Part shown: in pieces, positions 1-8,146 of the stretch
Numbering within the stretch: the stretch's first letter is position 1
Layout: the number at the start of each line of letters is the position of its first letter
From: an uncultured Synechococcaceae cyanobacterium
GTDB taxonomy: Bacteria; Cyanobacteriota; Cyanobacteriia; PCC-6307; Cyanobiaceae
DNA: 49,413 nucleotides
NCBI GenBank assembly: GCA_903907855.1
Contig: CAIVPT010000005.1
Location: 1 to 49,413 of the forward strand
Reading direction: 5' to 3'
Program-made: the position numbers and the translations under genes
The notes under the pieces: model-generated
What the model was told of the DNA's origin: nothing
Seen by the model: the letters and a program-made list of their open reading frames with translations, nothing else
The model's database searches: none

Positions 1-690
1 GTCGCTCATCTCAAAGAACACCGGCGCCATCACTTCCCAAAACAGGCCGAGGTTGGCGTAGTAGCTCATCTGCTTCACCTGCTCCATGAACATCTCAGGG
101 AACAGCTTATAGAGGCCCAGCATCAGCGGATTGCCGCGGAAAAACGCCTTGATCGCCCGATCGGCGTTGGCGCGATAGGCATCGCTGGCCAGGTAGTCGT
201 TGAAGCGGCCGCCCATGCCCTGGTGCCAGAGCATCGCCTGCATGCAGGCCTCGGCGAACTCCATGTTGATCCGGTCGTGCCAGAGGTGATGGAGCAGCTT
301 CGGCATGGCGCGCGTTTCACCGCGGTCCATGAAGGCCAGCAGTTCGGGATGGGCCTTCTCGCCACCCCGCCAGATGCGCAGCTGCGACTGGTCGCCGGCG
401 TAGGCATTGGGGCGGTCGAGATACTCCTGGCTGATGAAGTACTTGAAGGCCGGCAGGGGGTTGAGGAACACCCGCTCGGCGATATACAGCAGATCGCGCC
501 AGTAGAAATCCATCGGCACGGCATAGGCCTTGTAGATGCCGATGATCTGCATCAGGTTTTCCGGCGTATCCGGCAGCATCGAGCCGCCTGCCTCCAGCCG
601 GTGGATCACCTCCGCCCAGCGGTGCTGGGAGGGGGGAATGGGCAACTGGGTGGCGGCTTCGGCCGCGGGGGCGCTGGTGGGGGGCGTCAT
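1..690 (-). CDS. chpX: CO2 hydration protein ChpX/CupB family (partial, C-terminus beyond window)
   Basis: The first 230 residues of a ChpX/CupB-type protein, the peripheral subunit that makes a CO2-uptake NDH-1 complex convert CO2 to bicarbonate at the thylakoid. Seen: a Pro/Ala-rich N-terminus, then conserved blocks such as LEAGGSMLPDTPENLMQ, FYWRDLLYIAERVF and HDRINMEFAEAC, with no predicted membrane span. The reading frame is still open at the left edge. Its ATG overlaps the ndhD stop in an ATGA arrangement (687-690), so translation is probably coupled. Family knowledge: Chp proteins pair with a special NdhD/NdhF set, and both are directly upstream here. I favour ChpX (low-affinity NDH-1MS') over ChpY from memory of alpha-cyanobacterial homologues, but this cannot be settled from the fragment. 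Confidence 0.88.
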   Translation of the reverse strand, partial: MTPPTSAPAAEAATQLPIPPSQHRWAEVIHRLEAGGSMLPDTPENLMQIIGIYKAYAVPMDFYWRDLLYIAERVFLNPLPAFKYFISQEYLDRPNAYAGDQSQLRIWRGGEKAHPELLAFMDRGETRAMPKLLHHLWHDRINMEFAEACMQAMLWHQGMGGRFNDYLASDAYRANADRAIKAFFRGNPLMLGLYKLFPEMFMEQVKQMSYYANLGLFWEVMAPVFFEMSD

Positions 691-2231
691 GCGGGCAGAA
701 CCTCGGGAACGGCGGCGAGGGTGGTGGCAGGGCTGGCGCTCGCCAGGGGGGAGAGGGTGGGGCCCTGGGCGAGCAGGAAGGGCTGGGCGCGCAGGGCGAT
801 GGCGGCGGTGGCTGGCTCACTCCAGCCGGTGAGGGCGGTGGGCCACAGGCCCGTGCCGATCACCAGCAGGGTGAGGGCCAACGCCGGCATCCGCTCGGCC
901 CAGGTGGTGGCGATCCAGTCGGCCCGGGCGTTGTCGAGGCGGCCAAAGCCCACCCGGTTGAACAGACGCACCGCATACACGGCGGTGAACCCCGAAGCGA
1001 TCAGGCTCACCAAGGTGGCGCGGGGGAAGGCGGACCAGCTGCCCTCGAACACCAGCAGCTCCGCCGGGAAGCCCGACAGGCCCGGGATGCCGGCGGCGGC
1101 CATCAGCGCCAGCAGCAGCATGCCCAGGGTGAAGGGCAGGCCCCGCAGCGGATTGAGCAGGCCGGAGAGCTCTGGAATCATGGTGGTGCCGGTGCGGCGC
1201 TCGATCAATCCCACACAGGCGAAGAGCAGGGCCACGATCATTCCGTGGGCCAGGCACTGGGCCACCGCGCCCTGGAGGCTGAGGGGGGTGGCGGCCGCCA
1301 GGGCCAGCACCAGCAGGCCCATGTGGCCCAGGGAGCTGTAGGCCATCAGACGGCGAATGTCCTTCTGGGCAATGGCATTGAGGGCGCCATACACGGCGCT
1401 GATGGCGCCGGCGGCGGCGATCCAGGGCGACCAGGCCATCCACACCTCCGGCAGGAAGCCCACCCCGAAGCGCAGCAGCCCGTAGGCCCCCAGCTTGGAA
1501 ACGGCTCCACCCAGCAGCATCACCACCGGGGTGGGCGCCTCTCCGTAGGTGAACGGCTGCCAGCCATGCAGCGGCACCACCGGCAGCTTGAGCCCGAAGG
1601 CCAGCAGCAGCAGCGCCAGGATCGCCACCTGGCCCCGGGGCCCCACGGCGGCAGACGCCAGATCGTCGTAGCTGAAACCCAGGCCGTTGGCATTGAACCA
1701 GCCGAAGGCCAGCACCGCCGCCAGCAAACTCAACCCCGACACCGCGCCGTAGAGCAGGAAGCGGACCGCCGCCCCCGCCCGCCGCGGTCCGCCCCAGATC
1801 GCCACCAGCAGGGTGGTGGGGATCAGCACCAGCTCGAAGGCCAGCACGAACAGCAGGGCATTGCGGGCCAGCAGGGCGCCCACCACGCCCAGGTTGGTGG
1901 CGAGCATCAGGGGGTAAAACAACCGCGGCCGCGATTGATCCGCCGGGGCGGAGAGGATCGCCAGGGTGGTGAGCAGGGCGGTGAGCAGCACCAGGGGCAG
2001 CGACAGGCCATCGAGGCCCAGGTCGAGCTCCAGGCCGAGCTTGGGCAGCCAGGCCAGGTGCAGATCGGCCGGCGCCTGGCGCCAGGCCAGCAGGCCCACC
2101 AGCAGCTGGAGGCCCGCCGCCAAGGCAGCCAGGGTGCGCACCCGGGCGGAGGGGCCATCGGGCAGCAGGGGGAGAAGGAAACCGGCCAGCAGGGGCAGGC
2201 CGAGCAGCAGGGGCAGCAGGAGGGAAGCCAT
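687..2231 (-). CDS. ndhD: NAD(P)H-quinone oxidoreductase subunit NdhD (NdhD3/D4 type)
   Basis: Subunit 4 of the NDH-1 complex: a proton-pumping membrane subunit with about 14 hydrophobic helices in 514 residues, a normal length for NdhD. Typical antiporter-like sequence is seen, for example PLHGWQPFTYGEAPTPVVMLLG and the KDIRRLMAYSSLGHMG block. The gene sits between ndhF and chpX, overlapping ndhF by one base (TGATG) and chpX by four (ATGA). It therefore most likely belongs to the CO2-uptake NDH-1MS form and not to the respiratory form. I cannot separate NdhD3 from NdhD4 by eye; the chpX partner suggests D4. Confidence 0.9.
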   Translation of the reverse strand: MASLLLPLLLGLPLLAGFLLPLLPDGPSARVRTLAALAAGLQLLVGLLAWRQAPADLHLAWLPKLGLELDLGLDGLSLPLVLLTALLTTLAILSAPADQSRPRLFYPLMLATNLGVVGALLARNALLFVLAFELVLIPTTLLVAIWGGPRRAGAAVRFLLYGAVSGLSLLAAVLAFGWFNANGLGFSYDDLASAAVGPRGQVAILALLLLAFGLKLPVVPLHGWQPFTYGEAPTPVVMLLGGAVSKLGAYGLLRFGVGFLPEVWMAWSPWIAAAGAISAVYGALNAIAQKDIRRLMAYSSLGHMGLLVLALAAATPLSLQGAVAQCLAHGMIVALLFACVGLIERRTGTTMIPELSGLLNPLRGLPFTLGMLLLALMAAAGIPGLSGFPAELLVFEGSWSAFPRATLVSLIASGFTAVYAVRLFNRVGFGRLDNARADWIATTWAERMPALALTLLVIGTGLWPTALTGWSEPATAAIALRAQPFLLAQGPTLSPLASASPATTLAAVPEVLPA

Positions 2232-4147
2232 CAGCGGACGGGGCGGAGCAGGTCGGCGGGCAGGGGGGGCGCCTGGGCGAGCAGCCAGGCCGCCATCAGC
2301 AGCACCCCCAGCAGCAGGGTGAGGGCGTAGGCCTGGGAGCGGCCGCTGGTGGTGAGGCTGAGGCGGCGGGCCCCCTCGAGGGCGGCGCCGCCGGTGGCGC
2401 CGCTGAAGCCATCCACCAGCCGTTCATCCGACCAGGCGCTGAAGCGGGCCAGCGCCACCACCAGGCCCACCACCGTGCGGTGATAGAAGCGCTCGGTCTG
2501 CATGTCGTGGGCCAGCCAGTCCTGAAGGCCGCCGAGGGCGGAGGGAAGCTGGGCCAGGGGGTGGGGCCGCAGATAGAACAGGGCCGACAGACCGGCTCCC
2601 ACCAGGGTGGAGAGCAGCAGCGGCACCGCCAGCGGACCCCAGCCCGGCAGGGGCGTGAGGGCGAACACACCGTTGCGCACCAGCAGCTGGGGCAGGTGCA
2701 GCACCATCCCCATCAGCCCCAAGGTGGGCAGGGCCATCAGCCAGAGCACCTCCGGTGAGCGGGCGGTGAAGGGGGTGGTGGGGCCGCACCAGATCTGGCC
2801 GAACACCCGCACCAGGCCGGCACTCAGCAGGGCATTGGTGAGCAGCACCAGACCGCCGAGCAGCACGGGATGGCCGCTGGCGGCGGTGAGCTCCATCAGC
2901 TCGCGCAGGGCGCCGAACCCACCGAAGGGCGGCAGACCGATCAGGCCGGCGGCGCCACTGAGAAAGGCGAGCCCCATCAGCGGGCGCTTGGCCCACAGGC
3001 CCCCCAGCTGGGTGAGGTCCTGGGTGACGTTGGTGATCACGATCGCCCCCACCGCCATCAGCATCAGCGCCATCGGCAGGGGGTACACGAGCATCAGGTG
3101 GTCGGCCACATCGATGCCCCCCAGGCCCACGGCCACGAACAGCAAACCCAACCAGCTGCTCACCAGGAAGGAGAGGGCCCGCTTCACATCCACCTGGGCC
3201 AGGGCGATCAGGGAGGCCACAACCGCAGTGGTGCCGCCCACCACCACCAGCACGGTTTCCACCAGGGGGCTCAGGGCGATGAGAGGTTCGAGGCGCAGAA
3301 GCACCCAGGCGCCGCCCACCACCACCACCGAGTTGCGCAGCACGGTGGAGGGCAAGGGGCTCTCCATCGCCTCATCGAGCCAGAGGTGCAGGGGGATCTG
3401 GGCGCACTTGCCCATCGGACCGGCGATCAGGGCCAGCAGGATCAGCTGGAAGCCGGGGGGCAGGGGCAGGTGGTTGTTGGCCTGGTCGGCCGCCCAGGCC
3501 TGCAGGCCGTGGAAGTTCCAGGTGCCGGTGATCGGCAGCAGGGCGATCACGCCCGCCAGCAGGATCAGGTCGCCGATGCGCTTGGTGAGGAAGGCATCGC
3601 GGGCTCCCTTGACCACCAGCGGCTGGTTGTACCAGGTGCCAACGATCAGATAGGTGCCCATGGTGAGCAGCTCGAGGATCACGTAGCTGAAGAACAGCGA
3701 GTCGGTGAGCACCAGCGCGCAAAGGCCGGCCTCGAAAAAGCTCAGGGAGCCGAAGAAACGCGGCCAGCCCCAATCCATCTCCAGGTAGCCGATCGAATAG
3801 ATCTGCACCAGCACGTGCAGGCCGGTGATCACGGTCATCGCGATCAGGGCCGGCTCGGTGATCAGGCCATCGATGCCGATGCGCAGGCCGGCGGTGTCCA
3901 GCCAGGTCCAGCCGAAGGTGAGGGGCCGGTAGATCGCCGCCGAGCCGGCCGTGGAATTGGAGTGGAGGGCCACCAGGGCCAGGGAGCTGTGCAGGAACGC
4001 CGCGCTCACCATCAACAGGTTCAGGTAGCCGCAGGGGCGCGGTCCGGTGCGGGAGATGATCCCGGGCGACCAGAGCAGCGACAACAGGGAGGCCAGCAGC
4101 GGGTAGAGGGGCACCAGCCAGGCCGTCTGCGCGAGGAACAGGTTCAT
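2231..4147 (-). CDS. ndhF: NAD(P)H-quinone oxidoreductase subunit NdhF (NdhF3/F4 type)
   Basis: Subunit 5 of NDH-1, 638 residues from the chosen ATG at 4147 (MNLFLAQTAWLVPLYPLLAS). The frame is open further upstream but that stretch is not hydrophobic and looks non-coding. Conserved blocks include the LLTMGTYLIVGTWYNQPLVV region and HLWLDEAMESPLPSTVLRNS, which replaces the usual THAMEGPTPVSAL-type stretch, as expected for NdhF of CO2-uptake complexes. First gene of the ndhF-ndhD-chpX operon. About 200 bases separate its start from the divergent zinc-ribbon gene; no operator could be identified there. Confidence 0.9.
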   Translation of the reverse strand: MNLFLAQTAWLVPLYPLLASLLSLLWSPGIISRTGPRPCGYLNLLMVSAAFLHSSLALVALHSNSTAGSAAIYRPLTFGWTWLDTAGLRIGIDGLITEPALIAMTVITGLHVLVQIYSIGYLEMDWGWPRFFGSLSFFEAGLCALVLTDSLFFSYVILELLTMGTYLIVGTWYNQPLVVKGARDAFLTKRIGDLILLAGVIALLPITGTWNFHGLQAWAADQANNHLPLPPGFQLILLALIAGPMGKCAQIPLHLWLDEAMESPLPSTVLRNSVVVVGGAWVLLRLEPLIALSPLVETVLVVVGGTTAVVASLIALAQVDVKRALSFLVSSWLGLLFVAVGLGGIDVADHLMLVYPLPMALMLMAVGAIVITNVTQDLTQLGGLWAKRPLMGLAFLSGAAGLIGLPPFGGFGALRELMELTAASGHPVLLGGLVLLTNALLSAGLVRVFGQIWCGPTTPFTARSPEVLWLMALPTLGLMGMVLHLPQLLVRNGVFALTPLPGWGPLAVPLLLSTLVGAGLSALFYLRPHPLAQLPSALGGLQDWLAHDMQTERFYHRTVVGLVVALARFSAWSDERLVDGFSGATGGAALEGARRLSLTTSGRSQAYALTLLLGVLLMAAWLLAQAPPLPADLLRPVR

Positions 4148-4355
4148 GGCGACCGGGGGAAAGTGTCCGGGGGGGAACTTGTGGCGCGTGAGGCTAGGGA
4201 CTGGATCAGGCCGCTGGGGTGGTACGTAACGAAGCAAGCGTGATGGGGGGCAACAGCACTTCTGATCGATCACGCCGCCGCCAGCTCGCTGCAACGGCGA
4301 CAGTGCCAGCGGACCGGCGGTGACAGAGTGGATCTCTGAAGAGGGGAAAGCACCA

Positions 4356-4616
4356 ATGGCCTGCCCGCATTGCGGTTGCCACCTGGTGTCCCTCAGCAGG
4401 GAGCGATCCTGTCCGCTGGTGTGCAGCCGCTGCAACCACCCGATCCAGCGGGAACTCGATCCCGCGGGCCGTCGCCAGCGGCTGGGCAACGTGGCCACCC
4501 TGCTGGCACTGGTGCTTGCGGGCGGTGTGCTCTTTGCCCTCTCTGCCCTTCACGACGCCCGCACCCCGCTGCCGGAGTCGGTGGAGCAGCAGGAGAACGG
4601 GGGGGTGAGCGACTAA
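4356..4616 (+). CDS. Small zinc-ribbon membrane protein
   Basis: An 86-residue protein with a CPHC...CSRC zinc ribbon (Cys3, Cys6, Cys23, Cys26, with an extra Cys8 and Cys19) followed by one hydrophobic helix around residues 45-65 and an acidic tail. The ATG at 4356 is preceded at good spacing by GAGGGG (4341-4346), so it is preferred over an in-frame GTG at 4320. The last four bases overlap the stop of the convergent DedA gene. Function unknown; zinc-ribbon plus one helix occurs in many small bacterial proteins. The readable ribosome-binding site and the ordered cysteines argue that it is real. Confidence 0.6.
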   Translation: MACPHCGCHLVSLSRERSCPLVCSRCNHPIQRELDPAGRRQRLGNVATLLALVLAGGVLFALSALHDARTPLPESVEQQENGGVSD

Positions 4617-5245
4617 CGGCGCCGCCAGAGCCACACCAGCACGGCCCCTGCCGCCGCCACCGCAAGGGCGCCGAGCAGGAGGCCGCCAACCGGTTCAAGC
4701 CAGGTGAGCACCTTGGAATAGTGGGGCCCCAGGCCCAGCCCCGCCAGGGTGAGGGCGCTCACCCACAGCAGGCTGCCGGCGGCGGTCCAGCTGAGGAAGG
4801 CGGGCTGGGGCATCAACTCGATGCCGGCGGGCACCGACACGAAGGTGCGCACCCCCGGAATCACGCGCCCCCAGAACACCACCGCCACCCCATGGCGGAG
4901 GAACCAGCGGCGGCTGGCGGCCAGGGCGGCCGGGCTGAAGCCCAGCCAGGTGCCATGGCGCTCGGCGAAGCGCTCGAGCCGCCGTTCGTTGATCAACCGC
5001 CCCAGGCCGTACCAGCACCAGGCACCGAGCACGCTGCCCAGCACCCCGGCCAGGATCACCGGCACCAGCTCCAGCCGGCCCTCATGCACCAGGAAGCCGG
5101 CGAAGGGCAGGATCAGCTCCGCCGGCATCGGTGCCACCACGGTTTCCAGCAGCATGGCCACCGCAATGGCCGCATAACCAAGCAGGGGGCTGGCCTCAGC
5201 GGCGGCCCCCAGCAGGCGCGGCACTGCGGTGATCCAATCGATCAT
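4613..5245 (-). CDS. DedA family membrane protein (first of two)
   Basis: A 210-residue integral membrane protein of the DedA/SNARE-associated (VTT) family. Seen: the re-entrant loop motif APMPAELILPFAGF near residue 43 and the second conserved block FWGRVIPGVRTFVSVPAGIE near residue 122, which carries the family's conserved arginines. Known roles include lipid-carrier (undecaprenyl phosphate, phosphatidylethanolamine) flipping and support of the proton motive force; the role here is not known. It starts four bases after the stop of the upstream P-type ATPase, so the two are probably co-transcribed. Confidence 0.9.
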   Translation of the reverse strand: MIDWITAVPRLLGAAAEASPLLGYAAIAVAMLLETVVAPMPAELILPFAGFLVHEGRLELVPVILAGVLGSVLGAWCWYGLGRLINERRLERFAERHGTWLGFSPAALAASRRWFLRHGVAVVFWGRVIPGVRTFVSVPAGIELMPQPAFLSWTAAGSLLWVSALTLAGLGLGPHYSKVLTWLEPVGGLLLGALAVAAAGAVLVWLWRRR

Positions 5246-5249
5246 GGGT

Positions 5250-8069
5250 TCAGGCGTCGCTGTGGCCGCGACGCCTCAGCTGACGCACCAGCTTCTCGAT
5301 CTCCAGATAAAAGAAGAACAGCACGCTCACGCCCACGCAGAGCCCCAGATCCCGCAGCGGCAGGGGTGTGGTGCCGAAGAAGGAGGCCAGGGCGGGCACG
5401 TAGAGCAGGGAGAGCTGCAGGGCTGAGGTGAGCAGCACCGCCCAGAGCAGCCAGGGGTTGGAGAAGGGGGGCACCTGCCAGAGGGGCCGCTCGCTGCGGG
5501 CGGAGAGGGCGTGGCCCATCTGGGCCAGGCAGAGGGTGGTGAACACGATGGTTTTCCAATCGAGACCCTGGCGGTGGGCGTAGAGCATCAGGGCGATCAC
5601 GAAGATCGCGAACACCACACCCACCCGCAGGATGTAGCGGCCGACGCCGCGGGCGAAGATCGATTCGCCCGGCACGGCCGGCGGCCTGTCCATCAGGCCA
5701 TCCTCGGCGGGCTCCAGCGCCAGGGCCAGGGCCGGCACGCCATCGGTGACCAGGTTCATCCAAAGGATCTGCAGGGGGGTCATCGGGACCCCCACCAGCC
5801 CCACCAGCGGCGCGGCGGCGATCGTGATCAGCTCACCAACGTTGCTGCCGAGGATGTATTTCACGAAGCGGCGGATGTTGGCGTACACCAGCCGCCCCTC
5901 CTCCACCGCGTTGACGATCGTGGCGAAGTTGTCGTCGAGCAGCACCATGTCGGCGGCCTCCTTGCTCACCTCGGTGCCGGTGATGCCCATCGCCACCCCG
6001 ATGTGGGCCTGCTTGAGGGCCGGGGCGTCGTTGACGCCGTCGCCGGTCATCGCCACCACCTCGCGGCGGGCCTGCAGGGCGCGCACGATGCGCAGCTTCT
6101 GCTCGGGAGGCACCCGGGCGAACACGTTGCAGGAACCCACCCGCTGCTGCAGGGCGGCGTCATCGAGGGCCTCCAGTTCGCGGCCGATGGTCACCTCCCC
6201 ACCGGGTTCGGCCAGGCCGATGCCGGCGGCGATCGCCCGGGCGGTGAGCGGGTGGTCGCCGGTGATCATCACCGGCCGGATGCCGGCGTGGCGGCAGCGG
6301 GCCACCGCCTCCGGCACCTCGGGACGGGCGGGATCGAGCTGGGCCATCAGGCCCAGCAGCACCTGGCTTTCCAGCTCCCGCTCCGGGCTGGGGTGATGGG
6401 GGGCGCAGGCGAAGGCGAGCACCCGCAGGCCGGCGGCGGCCAGCTCGCGGGCCTGCTCCAGCCACCACTGGCGCTGGCTTTCATCGAGGGGGGCGACGCC
6501 ACCACCATCGAGCCAGCGGTCGCAGGTGGTGACGATCACCTCGGGGGCACCCTTGCTGAGCAGGAGCACCGAGGAGCCGGCGGCGGCTTCGCCCAGGGGG
6601 GCCTGCAGGTGGCCGTTGGGATCGGCCACCCACACCGCCATCAGCTGTCGTTCGGAGCTGAAGGGGATCTCGGCGCGGCGGGGGTAGCGCTCACGCAGAT
6701 CGAAGCCATCCAGCCCGGCCTTGGCGGCCACCACCACCAGCGCCCCCTCGGTGGGGTCGCCGAGGATGTCCCAGCTGCGGTCCGCCTGCTGCCTCAATTC
6801 GGCATCGCTGCAGAGGGTGCCGGCGGCGAGCAGAAGGTCGCGCGCGCCCTCCACCAGGCCCGGTCGGGCGCCGGCGGGGGCCGGCAGGGGCCGATGGGTG
6901 AAGCTCCCCACCGGCTCATAGCCCTGGCCGCCCACCCGCACCGCCTCGGTACCGCAGCGCAGCTCCTCCACCACCTGGCGGTTCTGGGTGAGGGTGCCGG
7001 TTTTGTCGGAGCAGATCACGGTGACCGAGCCGAGGGCCTCCACCGCCGGCAGGCGGCGGATCAGGGCGGCCCGCTGCACCATCCGCTGGGTGCCGATCGC
7101 CAGGGTGACGGTGATCACCGCCGGCAGACCTTCCGGCACGATCGCCACCGCCATCGACAGGGCCACCTCCAGCAGGTTGAGCAGCTGTTGCTTCATCAAC
7201 AGGCCCAGGCCCATCACCAAGGCCACCAGCGCCAGAGCTGAAACCACCAGCACGTTCGCCAGGCCATCGAGCCGCTCCTGCAGCGGCGTGGATTCGCCGC
7301 CGGCGGTGCTGATCAGCTCGGCGATCTGGCCCAGCTCGGTGGCCATGCCCGTTTCGGTGATCAGGGCGATGCCGCGGCCGCGGGCCACCTCCGTGCCCTG
7401 GAAGAGGCAATTGCGACGGTCGAGCACCGGAGTATCGGCCTCAAGCAGCAGCTCCGCCTGCTTGGCCACCACCTCCGCCTCGCCGGTGAGGGCCGCCTCC
7501 CGCAGACCCAGCTCGGCCACCTCCAACGCCCGGCCGTCGGCGGGCACCCGATCGCCAGCCTCCAGCCGGATCAGGTCGCCGGGCACCAGCTCCTCGCTGC
7601 TCAGGCGCTGCCACTGACCATCGCGGCGCGCCTGCACCTGGGGCTGGGCCATCTGCCGCAGGGCCAGCAGGGCCTGCTGGGCGCGGCTCTCCTGCAGGTA
7701 GCCGAGCAGGGCATTGAGCAACACGATCAGCACGATGGCGATCGCGTCTTTGGGGAACTTCTGCTCCACCGTGGCCACCCCGGCCGAAACGGCGGCCACC
7801 GCCAGCAGCATGATCAGCATCACGTTGCTGAACTGGTCCCAGAGGATGCGCAGGTTGCTACGGCCGGCCGCCAGCTCCAGCCGGTTTGCGCCATAGCGCT
7901 CCAGCCGCCGGGCCGCCTCGGCGCTGCTGAGGCCCTCCCGGGTCGCGTCCAGCCGCCGCAGGCATTCCTCTGGGGGCAGGGCATGCCATTCGCGCGGCGT
8001 CTTGGCCAGGGGACCGGGCAAGGCGGAGGTACCGGCCAACGGGCTGGAGGACGTGGTGGAGCGAGCCAT
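5250..8069 (-). CDS. P2A-type cation-transporting ATPase (PacL/Ca2+-ATPase-like)
   Basis: A 939-residue P-type ATPase with, in order, an N-terminal cation-ATPase domain, an actuator domain with TGE (LTGEAEVV), the fourth-helix ion site PEGLPAVITVT, the phosphorylated Asp in SDKTGTLT (Asp355), a nucleotide-binding domain, the hinge TGDGVNDAP and six C-terminal helices. The PEGLP motif and overall layout match the Ca2+-type P2A group, of which cyanobacterial PacL is a member. It probably exports Ca2+ or Mn2+ from the cytoplasm. It is translated divergently from the KimA-like gene 77 bases away and is followed directly by dedA. A second, different P-type ATPase lies at 42595-45396. Confidence 0.9.
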   Translation of the reverse strand: MARSTTSSSPLAGTSALPGPLAKTPREWHALPPEECLRRLDATREGLSSAEAARRLERYGANRLELAAGRSNLRILWDQFSNVMLIMLLAVAAVSAGVATVEQKFPKDAIAIVLIVLLNALLGYLQESRAQQALLALRQMAQPQVQARRDGQWQRLSSEELVPGDLIRLEAGDRVPADGRALEVAELGLREAALTGEAEVVAKQAELLLEADTPVLDRRNCLFQGTEVARGRGIALITETGMATELGQIAELISTAGGESTPLQERLDGLANVLVVSALALVALVMGLGLLMKQQLLNLLEVALSMAVAIVPEGLPAVITVTLAIGTQRMVQRAALIRRLPAVEALGSVTVICSDKTGTLTQNRQVVEELRCGTEAVRVGGQGYEPVGSFTHRPLPAPAGARPGLVEGARDLLLAAGTLCSDAELRQQADRSWDILGDPTEGALVVVAAKAGLDGFDLRERYPRRAEIPFSSERQLMAVWVADPNGHLQAPLGEAAAGSSVLLLSKGAPEVIVTTCDRWLDGGGVAPLDESQRQWWLEQARELAAAGLRVLAFACAPHHPSPERELESQVLLGLMAQLDPARPEVPEAVARCRHAGIRPVMITGDHPLTARAIAAGIGLAEPGGEVTIGRELEALDDAALQQRVGSCNVFARVPPEQKLRIVRALQARREVVAMTGDGVNDAPALKQAHIGVAMGITGTEVSKEAADMVLLDDNFATIVNAVEEGRLVYANIRRFVKYILGSNVGELITIAAAPLVGLVGVPMTPLQILWMNLVTDGVPALALALEPAEDGLMDRPPAVPGESIFARGVGRYILRVGVVFAIFVIALMLYAHRQGLDWKTIVFTTLCLAQMGHALSARSERPLWQVPPFSNPWLLWAVLLTSALQLSLLYVPALASFFGTTPLPLRDLGLCVGVSVLFFFYLEIEKLVRQLRRRGHSDA

Positions 8070-8146
8070 CCGGATCGGGAGAGTGCGGGGAACCTAAGGC
8101 CTTCCGAGTCACCCCGTAGCGTCGGGGAGCTCAGCGCGCTGAGGGT

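Noticed and set aside
223-1341. Long plus-strand frame across chpX and ndhD
   Set aside because: It is antisense to two clearly recognisable genes and its composition (Arg/Gly/Ala/His-rich) is that of a high-GC shadow frame.
8070-8146. Possible ydaO (c-di-AMP) riboswitch before the KimA-like gene
   Set aside because: The gap is 77 bases and also holds the divergent ATPase promoter. No recognisable aptamer core can be drawn.
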